From Desulfobulbus propionicus (GTDB taxonomy: Bacteria > Desulfobacterota > Desulfobulbia > Desulfobulbales > Desulfobulbaceae), in NCBI GenBank assembly GCA_002746685.1, contig PDQK01000013.1, positions 1-37,738 on the forward strand: a stretch of 37,738 nt of DNA. The letters are read 5' to 3'. Below the pieces are notes generated by a model that was given only the letters and a program-made list of their open reading frames with translations, was not told where the DNA came from and searched no databases. Shown here piece by piece: positions 17,163 through 25,955 of this stretch (position 1 is the stretch's first letter; the number at the start of each line of letters is the position of its first letter). Position numbers and translations under genes: made by a program.

Positions 17163-18083
17163 ATGGAAATATTTCTGGCACGTCCAAGAGGGTTTTGTGC
17201 TGGCGTTAACAGGGCCATTGCGATTGTCAATCAGGCGTTAGAGTTGCACGGCGCACCTGTGTATGTGTTGCACGAGATTGTACACAATACCCATGTTATT
17301 GCTGAGCTTACGCAGAAGGGGGCTGTTTTTGTTGAGCAGTTAGAGGATATCCCCCGGGGTGCAGTGGTGATCTTCAGTGCCCATGGTGTTTCACCTGTGG
17401 TGGAGCAAAGGGCTGCAGAACTCGGTCTTGGTGCAATTGATGCCACCTGTCCCCTGGTTGCCATGGTCCACAGAAGGGTGAGCCGCCTCAACAAGATTGG
17501 GTATGAGGTGCTGGTGATAGGCCATAAGGGCCATCCCGAGGTTGAAGGGACCTGTGGTCATGCTAAGGGAGTGGTGCATGTGGTGTCCAACGTTGCAGAA
17601 GTGGAAAAGCTTCAAGTCGCTGATGAAACAAGGGTGGGATACGTTACCCAGACAACACTGAGCGTGGATGACACCAAGGATATTTTTGCTGCCATCCATA
17701 ACCGATTTCCAGAGAGCAATGCTCCTGAGCGTTCTGATATCTGTTATGCAACCACCAATCGCCAGCATGCGGTAAGAACGCTTGCAGAGCACACAGAACT
17801 GGTGCTTGTGGTGGGATCAAAAAACAGCTCAAACTCTAACCGCTTGAGAGAGGTGGCCCAACAGCAGGGCACTCAAGCGTACCTCATTGACCAGGCCGAT
17901 GAGATTGAAGAAGATTGGCTTGCAGGGGTCGGACGGGTTGGAGTGACTGCCGGTGCCTCGGCACCAGAACACCTGGTCCAGGAGGTGATTGCATATCTCG
18001 CTGGTCAAAGCGAAGTACAGGTTACAGAAATGGAGGGTAAGGAGGAGAACATTTTCTTTCAGATGCCAAACCTTGCTGTGTAG
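17163..18083 (+). CDS. ispH: 4-hydroxy-3-methylbut-2-enyl diphosphate reductase
   Basis: 306 residues, normal for IspH. Last step of the MEP isoprenoid pathway: HMB-PP to IPP and DMAPP, using a [4Fe-4S] cluster. The three cluster Cys are in RGFCAGVNRA (Cys12), DATCPLV (about 96) and DICYATTNRQ (about 197); the catalytic Glu is in HPEVEGTCGH (about 126); substrate-binding His residues lie in EIVHN and SAHGVSP; GSKNSSNSNRL and GASAPE close the site. ATG at 17163 with AAAGGAACAGG upstream. It supplies the substrate of the polyprenyl synthase encoded at 19021-20010 on the other strand. Confidence 0.98.
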   Translation: MEIFLARPRGFCAGVNRAIAIVNQALELHGAPVYVLHEIVHNTHVIAELTQKGAVFVEQLEDIPRGAVVIFSAHGVSPVVEQRAAELGLGAIDATCPLVAMVHRRVSRLNKIGYEVLVIGHKGHPEVEGTCGHAKGVVHVVSNVAEVEKLQVADETRVGYVTQTTLSVDDTKDIFAAIHNRFPESNAPERSDICYATTNRQHAVRTLAEHTELVLVVGSKNSSNSNRLREVAQQQGTQAYLIDQADEIEEDWLAGVGRVGVTAGASAPEHLVQEVIAYLAGQSEVQVTEMEGKEENIFFQMPNLAV

Positions 18084-18139
18084 CCGGTAGGCTGGCCAGG
18101 CTCTCTCTAAACGTCATCTCCAAAAAATGGCACACTCCA

Positions 18140-19015
18140 TTATTGAACGAGATGGTGGACGCCAACAATTGTAACCGAGGCGAGCGGGTTGTTCTCGCAT
18201 TGCAGCAATCCGTCAAGTGTGGCGCTGCTGGGATGTGCGATACCAATGGCGGAACCTTTTTCCCGGGCAAGTTTGACCAGCTTTAGAATTTGGGCACAGA
18301 CTTTTTCAGGGTCATGCACATTATCAAGAAAGACATGACGTCGGTTGGTGGGAATGCCAAGTTTACCTGCCACCTCCAGCCCCTGTGAATTGACGGTGGT
18401 GAACGAATCGATATAAAAGAAGTTGTTGCGCTTGAGTTCCTCAAGCACGATCTCCATGGCTTTGCTCTCCTCGGAAAAGCGTGACCCCATGTGATTGTTC
18501 GCTCCTGTGGCATGGGGCACCAGGCTGATCAGCTGTCTGGTTTTTTCTCTGATTTGCTCCTGGCTATCCTGGACATAAAGCGCTTGCCTGCCTGGGTTCC
18601 ATTTGGGATCTTTGGGTTCCATGGGGATGTGTACCAGGATATCGCGTCCCATATCCTTGGCAATTTGGGCATGCTCCCTGGTGAACGGAGCATGGGGGAG
18701 AAAGGAATAACTCAAGTTCATATCCAGCCCGAGCAGCTTTTTCCCAAGTTGGTCATGGTAGCCCATGTCATCAATAATAATAGCCACCTGGGGGAGCTGT
18801 TTCTCCCTGGCAGGCAGTGGCCTCTCCTGCTGCTCCTGGGGCGCCTCGATTTCAGTTGTTACTCCCTCAGGCGGGGCAGGTTCTTCAAAAACAATGACCA
18901 GTTCATGGACTGTGGGCTCTTTGACAGCTGCATGGGTTAATCTACTTCCAGCAACAAAAAAGATAAGCAGGAGTGTGCATGTAAACCTGATGAGAGCAAA
19001 AAAGGAGTGTCGCAT
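18140..19015 (-). CDS. Divergent polysaccharide deacetylase family protein (YibQ type)
   Basis: 291 residues with an N-terminal signal peptide (about 1-29, cut near THA), a Pro/Glu-rich linker and a catalytic-like domain from about 72. The hallmarks of the YibQ/divergent deacetylase family are visible: VAIIIDDMGY (metal Asp pair), LSYSFLPHAPF, DILVHIPMEPK, GANNHMGSRF and FFYIDSFTT, and GIAHPSS. The enzyme is expected in the periplasm acting on peptidoglycan or another glycan; in many bacteria it lies beside envelope peptidases and its substrate is unproven. The ATG is six bases before the polyprenyl synthase stop region, so it is the last gene of the 18140-22422 set and likely translationally coupled. 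Confidence 0.93.
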   Translation of the reverse strand: MRHSFFALIRFTCTLLLIFFVAGSRLTHAAVKEPTVHELVIVFEEPAPPEGVTTEIEAPQEQQERPLPAREKQLPQVAIIIDDMGYHDQLGKKLLGLDMNLSYSFLPHAPFTREHAQIAKDMGRDILVHIPMEPKDPKWNPGRQALYVQDSQEQIREKTRQLISLVPHATGANNHMGSRFSEESKAMEIVLEELKRNNFFYIDSFTTVNSQGLEVAGKLGIPTNRRHVFLDNVHDPEKVCAQILKLVKLAREKGSAIGIAHPSSATLDGLLQCENNPLASVTIVGVHHLVQ

Positions 19016-19020
19016 GGGGA

Positions 19021-20010
19021 TTATCTATTTCGGTGCAGGATGTATTGGGCAACCGCATGCAGGGCGCTCAAGCTTTCCTGATCCGGCGAGGACGAGAATA
19101 TTTCCAGTGCCTGCTCTGCCTGCTGCACCAGCTGGGTGGCCGTTGTTCGGGCGGAGGTAAAGCCATCATATTTTTCCATGAGATGGTAGAGCTGCTCATA
19201 GGCGTCCGTTTGGGTTCGATCTCCGTTTATAAGCTCACCAATTCGTTGTTTATCGCTGCCATGGGCCTGGGCGAGTGTGTGGATTAACGGCAGGGTGAGC
19301 TTGCCTTCAATAAAGTCGTTGCCCACGGCCTTGCCAGTCTGCTGCGCATCGCCCTGGTAGTCAAGCAGGTCATCGATAACCTGAAAGGCTGCACCAATGT
19401 TATCTCCATATTGGTACAGGGCCTCCTGCTGTTTTTCGGAAGCGCCAGCGTAAATGGCACCTATGGTACAGGTGGAGGAGATCAGGTTACCGGTTTTGCA
19501 CCGAATGATCTGAAAATACTGTTCTTCTGTGGTGCCGGGATCGGCCACACAGCGAAGCTGGAGAAACTCGCCATCCACCATGCCCTCGGTAGCACGGCAG
19601 AAAACAGCCAGCCCCTGGTGGCCGCACAGCTCACCAATGATATACATGCTGCGGGAAAGCAGCCAGTCCCCGGCCAGGATTGCAGCAGTTGTGCTGTACT
19701 TGGCAACCAGCGATTTCCTGCCCCGCCTGGTTTGGGCATTGTCAATGATGTCATCATGGATAAGGCTTGCCACATGGAGATATTCAAATCCGCTGGCAAG
19801 CCTGTACAGCTCGATATCATCGCGTCCACACAGCCGTGAGCAGAGGGTTACCAGAAAGGGACGAATCCGTTTACCACCACTGAAAACAGCGTAGTTGATG
19901 ATCTCTTGAAGTAAAGAGTCGCAGCCTCTCAGCGTTTGCTCCAGATCTGCCCTGATGGCTGATTCCACTTGCGTATTAACGGCTGCTGCCTGTTCTTTAA
20001 TAGTATTCAT
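19021..20010 (-). CDS. ispB: Trans-polyprenyl diphosphate synthase (IspB-like)
   Basis: 329 residues. It chains IPP units onto an allylic diphosphate to make the side chain of quinones. The two Asp-rich motifs are present: LIHDDIIDNAQTRRG (first, DDxxD) and QVIDDLLDYQGDAQQTGK (second). A small residue (Ala) lies at the fifth position before the first motif (YLHVASLIHDD), the arrangement of long-chain synthases. GGKRIRP near residue 46 and KTGNLISSTC are also typical. Which chain length is made cannot be read from sequence. Its ATG overlaps the helicase stop (ATGA), and five bases separate it from the YibQ gene. Confidence 0.95.
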   Translation of the reverse strand: MNTIKEQAAAVNTQVESAIRADLEQTLRGCDSLLQEIINYAVFSGGKRIRPFLVTLCSRLCGRDDIELYRLASGFEYLHVASLIHDDIIDNAQTRRGRKSLVAKYSTTAAILAGDWLLSRSMYIIGELCGHQGLAVFCRATEGMVDGEFLQLRCVADPGTTEEQYFQIIRCKTGNLISSTCTIGAIYAGASEKQQEALYQYGDNIGAAFQVIDDLLDYQGDAQQTGKAVGNDFIEGKLTLPLIHTLAQAHGSDKQRIGELINGDRTQTDAYEQLYHLMEKYDGFTSARTTATQLVQQAEQALEIFSSSPDQESLSALHAVAQYILHRNR

Positions 20011-21998
20011 GCTTTTGGAGTTGTATCTGTGCTCAGAAAAGTAAAAAAATCAGCAACCTGCTGCAAATCTCGTGTGATCGGGCTTGGGGGGAGGCTTTGA
20101 AGAAACCGTTTGCCATAGCCTTTGGTGAACAGCCGGATATCCATAATCGCAATGACACCGCTGTCACTGGTAGAGCGCATCAATCGTCCTGCACCCTGGC
20201 GCAGGCTGAGGATGGCTCTGGGTACCTGGAAATCGAAAAACGGGTTCCCCCCACTGGCCTTGATACGATTCATCCGGGCCATAATAACAGGGTCGCTGGG
20301 TACTTCAAACGGTAATTTGTCAATGATCACCAAACTCAGCGATTCCCCTGGAATGTCAACCCCCTCCCAGAAACTTGAGACCGCAAAAAGCACCGAGTCA
20401 ACCTCCTGGCTGAACCGTTTGAGCAGCGTATGACGCGGTGCTTCACCCTGGATAAACAGCGGGTAGGGAAGCTGGTCTTTTAAGCTGTAGTAGGCGGTTT
20501 CCATGGCTTTAAATGAGGTGAACAGGAGTAAGGCTCTTCCCTGGGAGAGTTCAAGCAGTTGACGGAGCTCCTCCTGCACCATTTCAGGGTAGCTTGGCGC
20601 TGCGGGCTCAGGGAAATGTGCTTGCGGTAGATAGAGCAGGGTCCGGCCCGGATAGTCAAAAGGGGACGGAAAGGAAAGGGTACGGGTGTTTTCAGGCAGG
20701 CCCAGCCGCTTGCGCAAAAAAGAGAAACTGCCTCCAGTGGTCAGGGTTGCGGAGGTAAATACGCAGGCCGCCACTGAGGCATAGAGGGTGGACTGCAGTT
20801 CATGGGCCACGTCAATGGGGGTGGCAAACAGGGAGAAATTACGTTCGGTTCGTTCAAACCAGTGGGTATAACGCAAATCCTCTGCCGGGATATCATCAAA
20901 ATAATCAGCGCTGATAAGGGTTAGGCGGGCGCTGAGTTCGTGGCAGCGGTTTGCGTATTGGTCCCACGGTTCACTTCCCTCTTTGGTGTTATCAAGCAGG
21001 CTGCCCAACTGATCAAGAGCAGACAGCACATGCTGGATTTCGCCAGAGACCTGCTGGTTGTGCTGGATAATATCATCCAGGGGTAAGCGGCTCCGCTCTT
21101 TTGGTAGCTGTAACCCAAGCTGTTCAACCGCTCCTGTCAGGGCGCTGATATGTGCGTTGAGGCTTTTTCGTGTCTGAGGTGCCAGCGGTGTTGCTGCACT
21201 GCGTTCAATATCGCCAGTAAGATCGTTTACCTGGTAGCGTGAAAAGGAGTAACCAAAAAAGGTGGACGCAACGTTTTCAATATGGTGAGCTTCATCAAAG
21301 ATAACGGCTTCATAACGGGGCAGAACTTCACCGTATCCGGTTTTTCGGACCGCAAGATCAGAAAAAAGCAAATGATGGTTGACGATCAATACCTGGCAGG
21401 CAGCGGCATCACGTCTGAGTTTGTTTAAAAAGCAGCGGCTACTCTCCGGGCAGTCGCTCCCCAGGCAGAGGTGGGAGACACAACAGATTTTCTGCCACAG
21501 CGGCGCATTGGATGATAACCAGCTAAGTTCGCCACGGTCACCATACCTGGTTTCGCCTATCCATTGCCCAATGGTTTGGTGCTCGCCATCTGGCAGTAAT
21601 GTGGCTTGTTGCTCGCTATATACCTGATGCCAGCGATAGAGGCAGAGATAATTTTGCCGTCCCTTGACACACATGGCCTGCAGGGTGGGAGCAACATATT
21701 GCTGGATAAAGGGGATTTCCCGCTCAATGATCTGATCCTGAAGGTTGCGGGTATTGGTTGAAATAACCACCCTGCGGCCACTTAAAACGGCTGGGATAAG
21801 GTAGGCCAGAGTTTTGCCAAGCCCGGTCTCCGCTTCAACAGCCAGGCAAGCTGATTGGTCTGTTTCAAAAAAGGGATCATCCTGGGTACTGGTCAGGAGC
21901 TCAAGTACTGCTTCAGCCATTTCCTGCTGCCCGGGCCGAGGTTCAAAACCTTCCAGGTGGCTGGCCAGCAGCCCTTTTGCTCCAAAAATATCATTCAT
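20007..21998 (-). CDS. DinG/YoaA-family ATP-dependent DNA helicase
   Basis: 663 residues. Superfamily 2 XPD-like 5'-3' helicase with an iron-sulfur cluster, acting on R-loops, D-loops or damaged DNA. Walker A is AEAETGLGKT (about 52), DEAH box VIFDEAHH (about 235), and motif VI LRQGAGRLMRS (about 610). Cluster Cys candidates lie between motifs I and II: CVKGRQNYLC and CVSHLCLGSDCPESSRC (about 110-190). Distinction between DinG and YoaA needs a tree; the length is closer to YoaA. Starts eight bases inside the HEAT gene end and overlaps the polyprenyl synthase start by four bases, so it is co-translated with them. Confidence 0.95.
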   Translation of the reverse strand: MNDIFGAKGLLASHLEGFEPRPGQQEMAEAVLELLTSTQDDPFFETDQSACLAVEAETGLGKTLAYLIPAVLSGRRVVISTNTRNLQDQIIEREIPFIQQYVAPTLQAMCVKGRQNYLCLYRWHQVYSEQQATLLPDGEHQTIGQWIGETRYGDRGELSWLSSNAPLWQKICCVSHLCLGSDCPESSRCFLNKLRRDAAACQVLIVNHHLLFSDLAVRKTGYGEVLPRYEAVIFDEAHHIENVASTFFGYSFSRYQVNDLTGDIERSAATPLAPQTRKSLNAHISALTGAVEQLGLQLPKERSRLPLDDIIQHNQQVSGEIQHVLSALDQLGSLLDNTKEGSEPWDQYANRCHELSARLTLISADYFDDIPAEDLRYTHWFERTERNFSLFATPIDVAHELQSTLYASVAACVFTSATLTTGGSFSFLRKRLGLPENTRTLSFPSPFDYPGRTLLYLPQAHFPEPAAPSYPEMVQEELRQLLELSQGRALLLFTSFKAMETAYYSLKDQLPYPLFIQGEAPRHTLLKRFSQEVDSVLFAVSSFWEGVDIPGESLSLVIIDKLPFEVPSDPVIMARMNRIKASGGNPFFDFQVPRAILSLRQGAGRLMRSTSDSGVIAIMDIRLFTKGYGKRFLQSLPPSPITRDLQQVADFFTFLSTDTTPKA

Positions 21999-22422
21999 GG
22001 TCAGCAGCAGCTAAAACGTCCTGAACAACTTCCCGCACCTGAGGTGAAGGGTCATCCGCAAGCGTTTGTACAAGGGCGTGGGACTCTTGAGTACCAAGTA
22101 TTCCCAGAAGATTCACAGCTTCGCCACGGACCCATTCCTGCTCATGCTGGAGGGCTATGCGCAGTGACTCCAGGGCAAGGTGCAGCTCTTCTGGTGGACG
22201 CTCGATAACCAGCTGTTCATACAGAACCGCCAGCCCCAGGCGCACGGCAAAGCGTTCGTCCAGCAGCAGTTCACTAACCCATCCATTGTAGCGTGGCTCC
22301 TGCCTGAACATGGCAAGGATATTATCCACATGGCCCATTGCCAGAAAGTCCGCAATAACCTGTCGAAGTTCCGTATCACTTACGGCGTTTTGTGTGTTGT
22401 GTTTTAAGCGTTGTGACTGCAT
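21991..22422 (-). CDS. HEAT-repeat protein
   Basis: About 143 residues from the ATG at 22420-22422; an upstream in-frame extension to 22533 exists but reads as non-protein-like text. The protein is helical and contains repeats such as LRIALQHEQEWVRGEAVNLLGILG and ALVQTLADDPSPQVREVVQDVL, the pattern of HEAT/PBS-lyase repeats that act as protein-interaction scaffolds. It has no signal peptide, no Cys and no catalytic motif. It overlaps the helicase start by eight bases, so a helper role for the helicase is plausible but unproven. Specific function unknown. Confidence 0.85.
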   Translation of the reverse strand: MQSQRLKHNTQNAVSDTELRQVIADFLAMGHVDNILAMFRQEPRYNGWVSELLLDERFAVRLGLAVLYEQLVIERPPEELHLALESLRIALQHEQEWVRGEAVNLLGILGTQESHALVQTLADDPSPQVREVVQDVLAAADHE

Positions 22423-22608
22423 GGTGTTCTCTGATATACATGGGCTTTCTCTGCTTACCATGAGACCTGGCAAGAGGCAATGTGAGATTAGGCTTTCGAC
22501 ACTTGACACGTTAAAATTTCGTGGGTAGAACAAGCAGTAAGGTATGAACTCTTTTTTGGACCTTGGTTTTTTTCATCCAGGGCATCATTTTATTTGTTGA
22601 GATTTTTC

Positions 22609-24423
22609 ATGGTACCACCGCCTTCATTGTTTACTGAACCTCCTGGTCAAAGTGAGGAGCTGCTTCAAAATGATGAAGTGGTGGTGATTGTTGATGATTT
22701 TTCAGATCTCGTCCACCTGCTTCAGGAGTTTCTTACCAATGAACATCTTCCTGTTATTACAGCCTGCTCCGCTGCTGAGCTCAGAACAGCACTGGCCCAA
22801 CATCATGTAGCCCTGGTGCTTCTTGATATCGGGCTTCCCGATGCCAATGGTATGGAACTCCTCCCTGAGCTTGTAGAACATCCAGACCTTTCAGTCATCA
22901 TGCTGACTGCGGTCAGTGACCTGCAGACAGCGTTATCGTGCATGCGTCTTGGGGCGGATGATTACCTGACCAAGCCTGTCAACTTTGCCGATCTGCTGGC
23001 AACGCTGAATAAGGTACTGGAAAAAAGACGGCTTAAGATCAATAACCGCCTCTATCAGCACCAACTGGAGCAGGCACGGTTCCGCCTGCTGCTCTCCCAT
23101 GAGCTTGCCCTGAAAATGAACTCGGCGTTTTTAAGTGTAGTTGAGCTGGATGAGATTCTGCAGGCCATCCTGGTCGGGATTACCGCTGAAGAGGGGCTCC
23201 AGTTTAACCGGGCCTTTCTTGCCCTGTTTAATGATGAGGGAACAACCCTCCAGGGAAGAATGGCCATCGGGCCAGCGAGCAGAGAGGACGGGGGACATAT
23301 CTGGAAAAATATTGAAGCGTTGAATCTTGATTTTCATGACCTGCTTTCCTGCTCCAATGTACTGGTCAGTGACCGGGAGGTGAACCGGATTGTCAAGGCC
23401 TTGCAGGTGGATGTGGAGGATGAGGAACATATTTTCATTAAGGCTGTCAAAACCAGGAAGCCGATTAATGTGGTACAGGGCAAATGCAGCTTTGCCGTCC
23501 CGCTTGAGCTGATGGGATTGCTTCAGGAAGACTCCTTTGTGGTGGTACCGCTTTTTTCCTCAACCCGCTCGCTTGGGGTCATTATTGCTGACCATTATAT
23601 TTCCAACAAGCCCATAACTGATGGGCGGATTAAAGCCTTGGAAAGCTTTGCCTCCCAGGCCAGTTTAGCCATAGAGCATTGTCATCTGCATATGGATATG
23701 AAGCAGAAGATTCAGCAGCTCGAATCCATGGCCCGCGAGCTGGAAAAAAATAAGGACCTGCTCGTTGAAAGCGAGCGCTATTCTGTCGTGGGGCACGTTG
23801 CTGCTCAGCTGGCCCACAACATTCGCAACCCTATAACCTCCATTGGTGGTACAGCCAGGTTACTTGCCAAACGGACTCATGATTCTGAGTGGCTGCAGTT
23901 CTTGAATATGATGACCAGTGAGGCGGAGAAAATAGAGGGTATTCTGGAAGATCTGTTTAACTTTGTTGAATCAGTGCAGCCAGATTTTCAGCAGGTGGCA
24001 CTCTTTTCCCTGCTGAACAAGTCGATATTACTCCATTACAACTCTTTAAAAGAAAACAGGATTCAGCATTCACTCCACCTGCCCGAGGATGACCTTCTGA
24101 TATACATGGATGAGCGGCTTATGCAGAAAGTCTTTGTCCATCTTCTTCGTAACGCCATCGAGGCCATGCCAGGCGGAGGTGAACTCACAGTGGAGGTGAG
24201 TGTAGAAAAAGGAAAGGTGATGGTGAGTATCGCTGATACAGGCAAGACGTATTGCCGTGACGGGGAAAACCCGAAGCAAGCCGCATCTTTTACCACCCAG
24301 ACCGCTGGCGTGAGTATGGGGCTTGCACTGGTCCATCGCATCCTGGAGGATCACCAGGGATCGCTTGTCATTCAAGAGGGGGAAAATGGAGGCACCAAGG
24401 CATTGGTAACCCTGCCAATGTAA
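22609..24423 (+). CDS. Soluble receiver-GAF-histidine kinase
   Basis: About 604 residues from the ATG at 22609 (an upstream TTG pair is less likely). Order: receiver domain (about 22-140) with phosphoacceptor Asp73 in LVLLDIGLPD, TAVSD and KPVNFADL; a GAF domain (about 170-375) with no recognisable ligand; a short coiled coil; HisKA with AQLAHNIRNPITS (about 405, His box); HATPase with LLRNAIEAM (N box), IADTG (G1) and GVSMGLALVHRIL (G2). The F box is degenerate (PKQAASFTTQ). No membrane segment, so it is cytoplasmic and probably acts as a phosphorelay or signal integrator, receiving a phosphate at Asp73. No partner response regulator is adjacent. A strong terminator follows. Confidence 0.93.
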   Translation: MVPPPSLFTEPPGQSEELLQNDEVVVIVDDFSDLVHLLQEFLTNEHLPVITACSAAELRTALAQHHVALVLLDIGLPDANGMELLPELVEHPDLSVIMLTAVSDLQTALSCMRLGADDYLTKPVNFADLLATLNKVLEKRRLKINNRLYQHQLEQARFRLLLSHELALKMNSAFLSVVELDEILQAILVGITAEEGLQFNRAFLALFNDEGTTLQGRMAIGPASREDGGHIWKNIEALNLDFHDLLSCSNVLVSDREVNRIVKALQVDVEDEEHIFIKAVKTRKPINVVQGKCSFAVPLELMGLLQEDSFVVVPLFSSTRSLGVIIADHYISNKPITDGRIKALESFASQASLAIEHCHLHMDMKQKIQQLESMARELEKNKDLLVESERYSVVGHVAAQLAHNIRNPITSIGGTARLLAKRTHDSEWLQFLNMMTSEAEKIEGILEDLFNFVESVQPDFQQVALFSLLNKSILLHYNSLKENRIQHSLHLPEDDLLIYMDERLMQKVFVHLLRNAIEAMPGGGELTVEVSVEKGKVMVSIADTGKTYCRDGENPKQAASFTTQTAGVSMGLALVHRILEDHQGSLVIQEGENGGTKALVTLPM

Positions 24424-24466
24424 CAGAGGAAGTCGCTGGATTGGAAGTGCTGCTCCTGTAGAGTAA

Positions 24467-24502
24467 CAAAAAAAGCCGGACTCTGGAAAGAGCCCGGCTT
24501 TT
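24467..24502 (+). terminator. Bidirectional rho-independent terminator
   Basis: AAAAGCCGGACTCT / AGAGCCCGGCTTTT stem (one mismatch) with GGAA loop, flanked by A and T runs on both sides, between the convergent kinase and porin genes. Confidence 0.9.
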
Positions 24503-24535
24503 GTCTTCTTGCTCGTTTTTCGCAATAACGAAAAA

Positions 24536-25735
24536 TTAGAATTCTACACCAAGAAATACACCAGCTTGGAGTATTTCATCGTCTTCTTGGTTAGGCTCAT
24601 CTACATTGACATCATGGTATTCAACCTGTACATCAACTCTTGCGTTACCCATGAACTTGTAGCTCATACCAGCAACGAGACCAAACTGATTTTCATCCCA
24701 GATATCATCATCTTCAACAGTGATGTAGTTGATACCTGCACCAACAGTTAACGCATCGCTCACCTGGTAGGCACCGGTGAGGCTTGCACCGATGGCACCT
24801 GCTCCTCTGCCAGTAAAATCAAATGGACGATGAAGCCCCATTTCTTCGTTGTTCAGATTGGTGAAACCCATATCGTAGAGCGGATCCCAGTCACCAAAAT
24901 CGTTACCGAAAGCAGTCAGTTGCTTGTCTGTACCATCTGTGTCTCGTGCTTTGGCATAGTAGAATTTTGGCATGAGAGTAAAAGCATCACTTACCTTTAC
25001 GTCAGCTCCAATCCAAGCCTGGAGACCCGTTACATCTATGGTATCGTTCCAGTCACCACCAAAATAGTTCAATTCAGCAGTAATGCTTGCCATACCTACA
25101 TCAAAGGTTGCCGCAGCGCCAGCCATATAGATTTCCCTGTCTTGGCTACCATCGCGGCCATCGAAGTAACCACCAAAAAAATCAGTGGAAACATTACCGA
25201 ATGTGGGGCTGACTGAAAAAACGTACAACCAGTCTTCACTGAAGATTGCCTTCTCAAAAGCGTTGTCACCAGTCATCATTGCAACGAGTTGAACTGGAGC
25301 TGTTTCATTTTTGAAGGTAAAAGAGAAGCCTTCATCCTGATTGTCAATTGCTCCAGAAGGGCTGAAAGCAATGTACTGCAGACCAGCGCGGAATTGATAG
25401 CTGTCATTTTCAAGCTGCATGAACGCACGGTCTGTGTGTATTTCGTTACCATCGAGCATACGGCCAGCACCATACTTAGAATTGGTGTCTCCCCACCTCG
25501 CTTCACTTAAATCGGTGCGGAAGTGCACTTGAATATTGTCGTTCACGTTGAAAATACCGTACATGCGAAGGCGGTGATCCATGTAGCTGCTGCTGTCATT
25601 TTCGTCTGAATCAAACGCCCATGCACGAACCTGCATGCTGCCAGACAGATCCAGTTGATCAGCAGCCATGGAAGGAACAGCTGCAAGGCCAGCCAGTACT
25701 GGAATTGCTACAATTGTTTTTAATACTTTCTTCAT
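24536..25735 (-). CDS. Gram-negative outer-membrane porin
   Basis: 399 residues from ATG 25733-25735, chosen because GGAGG lies just upstream and the signal peptide MKKVLKTIVAIPVLAGLAA begins there; the in-frame codons before it are spurious. Mature start near ADQLDLSGSM. The rest shows alternating beta-barrel strands with many Gly/Asp-rich turns (for example FGGYFDGRDGSQDREIYMAG), FRAGLQYIAFSPSG and a C-terminal strand ending in AGVFLGVEF with terminal Phe, the Bam-recognised end. Substrate specificity cannot be read. It has its own promoter and a long structured leader (see 25808-25882) and a strong terminator, so it is probably highly and specifically regulated. Confidence 0.93.
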   Translation of the reverse strand: MKKVLKTIVAIPVLAGLAAVPSMAADQLDLSGSMQVRAWAFDSDENDSSSYMDHRLRMYGIFNVNDNIQVHFRTDLSEARWGDTNSKYGAGRMLDGNEIHTDRAFMQLENDSYQFRAGLQYIAFSPSGAIDNQDEGFSFTFKNETAPVQLVAMMTGDNAFEKAIFSEDWLYVFSVSPTFGNVSTDFFGGYFDGRDGSQDREIYMAGAAATFDVGMASITAELNYFGGDWNDTIDVTGLQAWIGADVKVSDAFTLMPKFYYAKARDTDGTDKQLTAFGNDFGDWDPLYDMGFTNLNNEEMGLHRPFDFTGRGAGAIGASLTGAYQVSDALTVGAGINYITVEDDDIWDENQFGLVAGMSYKFMGNARVDVQVEYHDVNVDEPNQEDDEILQAGVFLGVEF

Positions 25736-25807
25736 CTTTTGCCTCCAATTGGACAATTATTATTGTGGGGCACAAAAAGGCCCTTGTTAAACTGCTTTTT
25801 CTACGCT

Positions 25808-25831
25808 CCATGACGTATCCATACGTCATGG
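25808..25831 (-). repeat. 24-base perfect palindrome in the porin leader
   Basis: CCATGACGTAT-CC-ATACGTCATGG, eleven-base arms with a two-base centre. It lies about 15-40 bases downstream of the predicted porin transcription start and 73 bases upstream of the ATG. It could be an operator for a dimeric regulator or a stable RNA hairpin in the leader. Confidence 0.85.
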
Positions 25832-25853
25832 CTTTATTACCATTTCACTGTTG

Positions 25854-25882
25854 AGAATATACTCGCTCACCTGGCATGTCAA
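25854..25882 (-). promoter_or_regulatory. Porin promoter
   Basis: Minus strand TTGACA (25877-25882), 17-base spacer, TATTCT (25854-25859), with an A/T-rich run upstream. Near-consensus sigma70 match about 120 bases before the porin ATG. Confidence 0.7.
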
Positions 25883-25955
25883 GTTTTTTTTACCAAAAAG
25901 TATAAAATTTTAAACTTTCTGGTTTTTGCTGTAATCTAAACAGGTTCTCACTCCA

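Noticed and set aside
22423..22533. N-terminal extension of the HEAT protein
   Set aside because: Text before the ATG at 22420-22422 lacks HEAT pattern and the first codon is not a good start; it reads as leader sequence.
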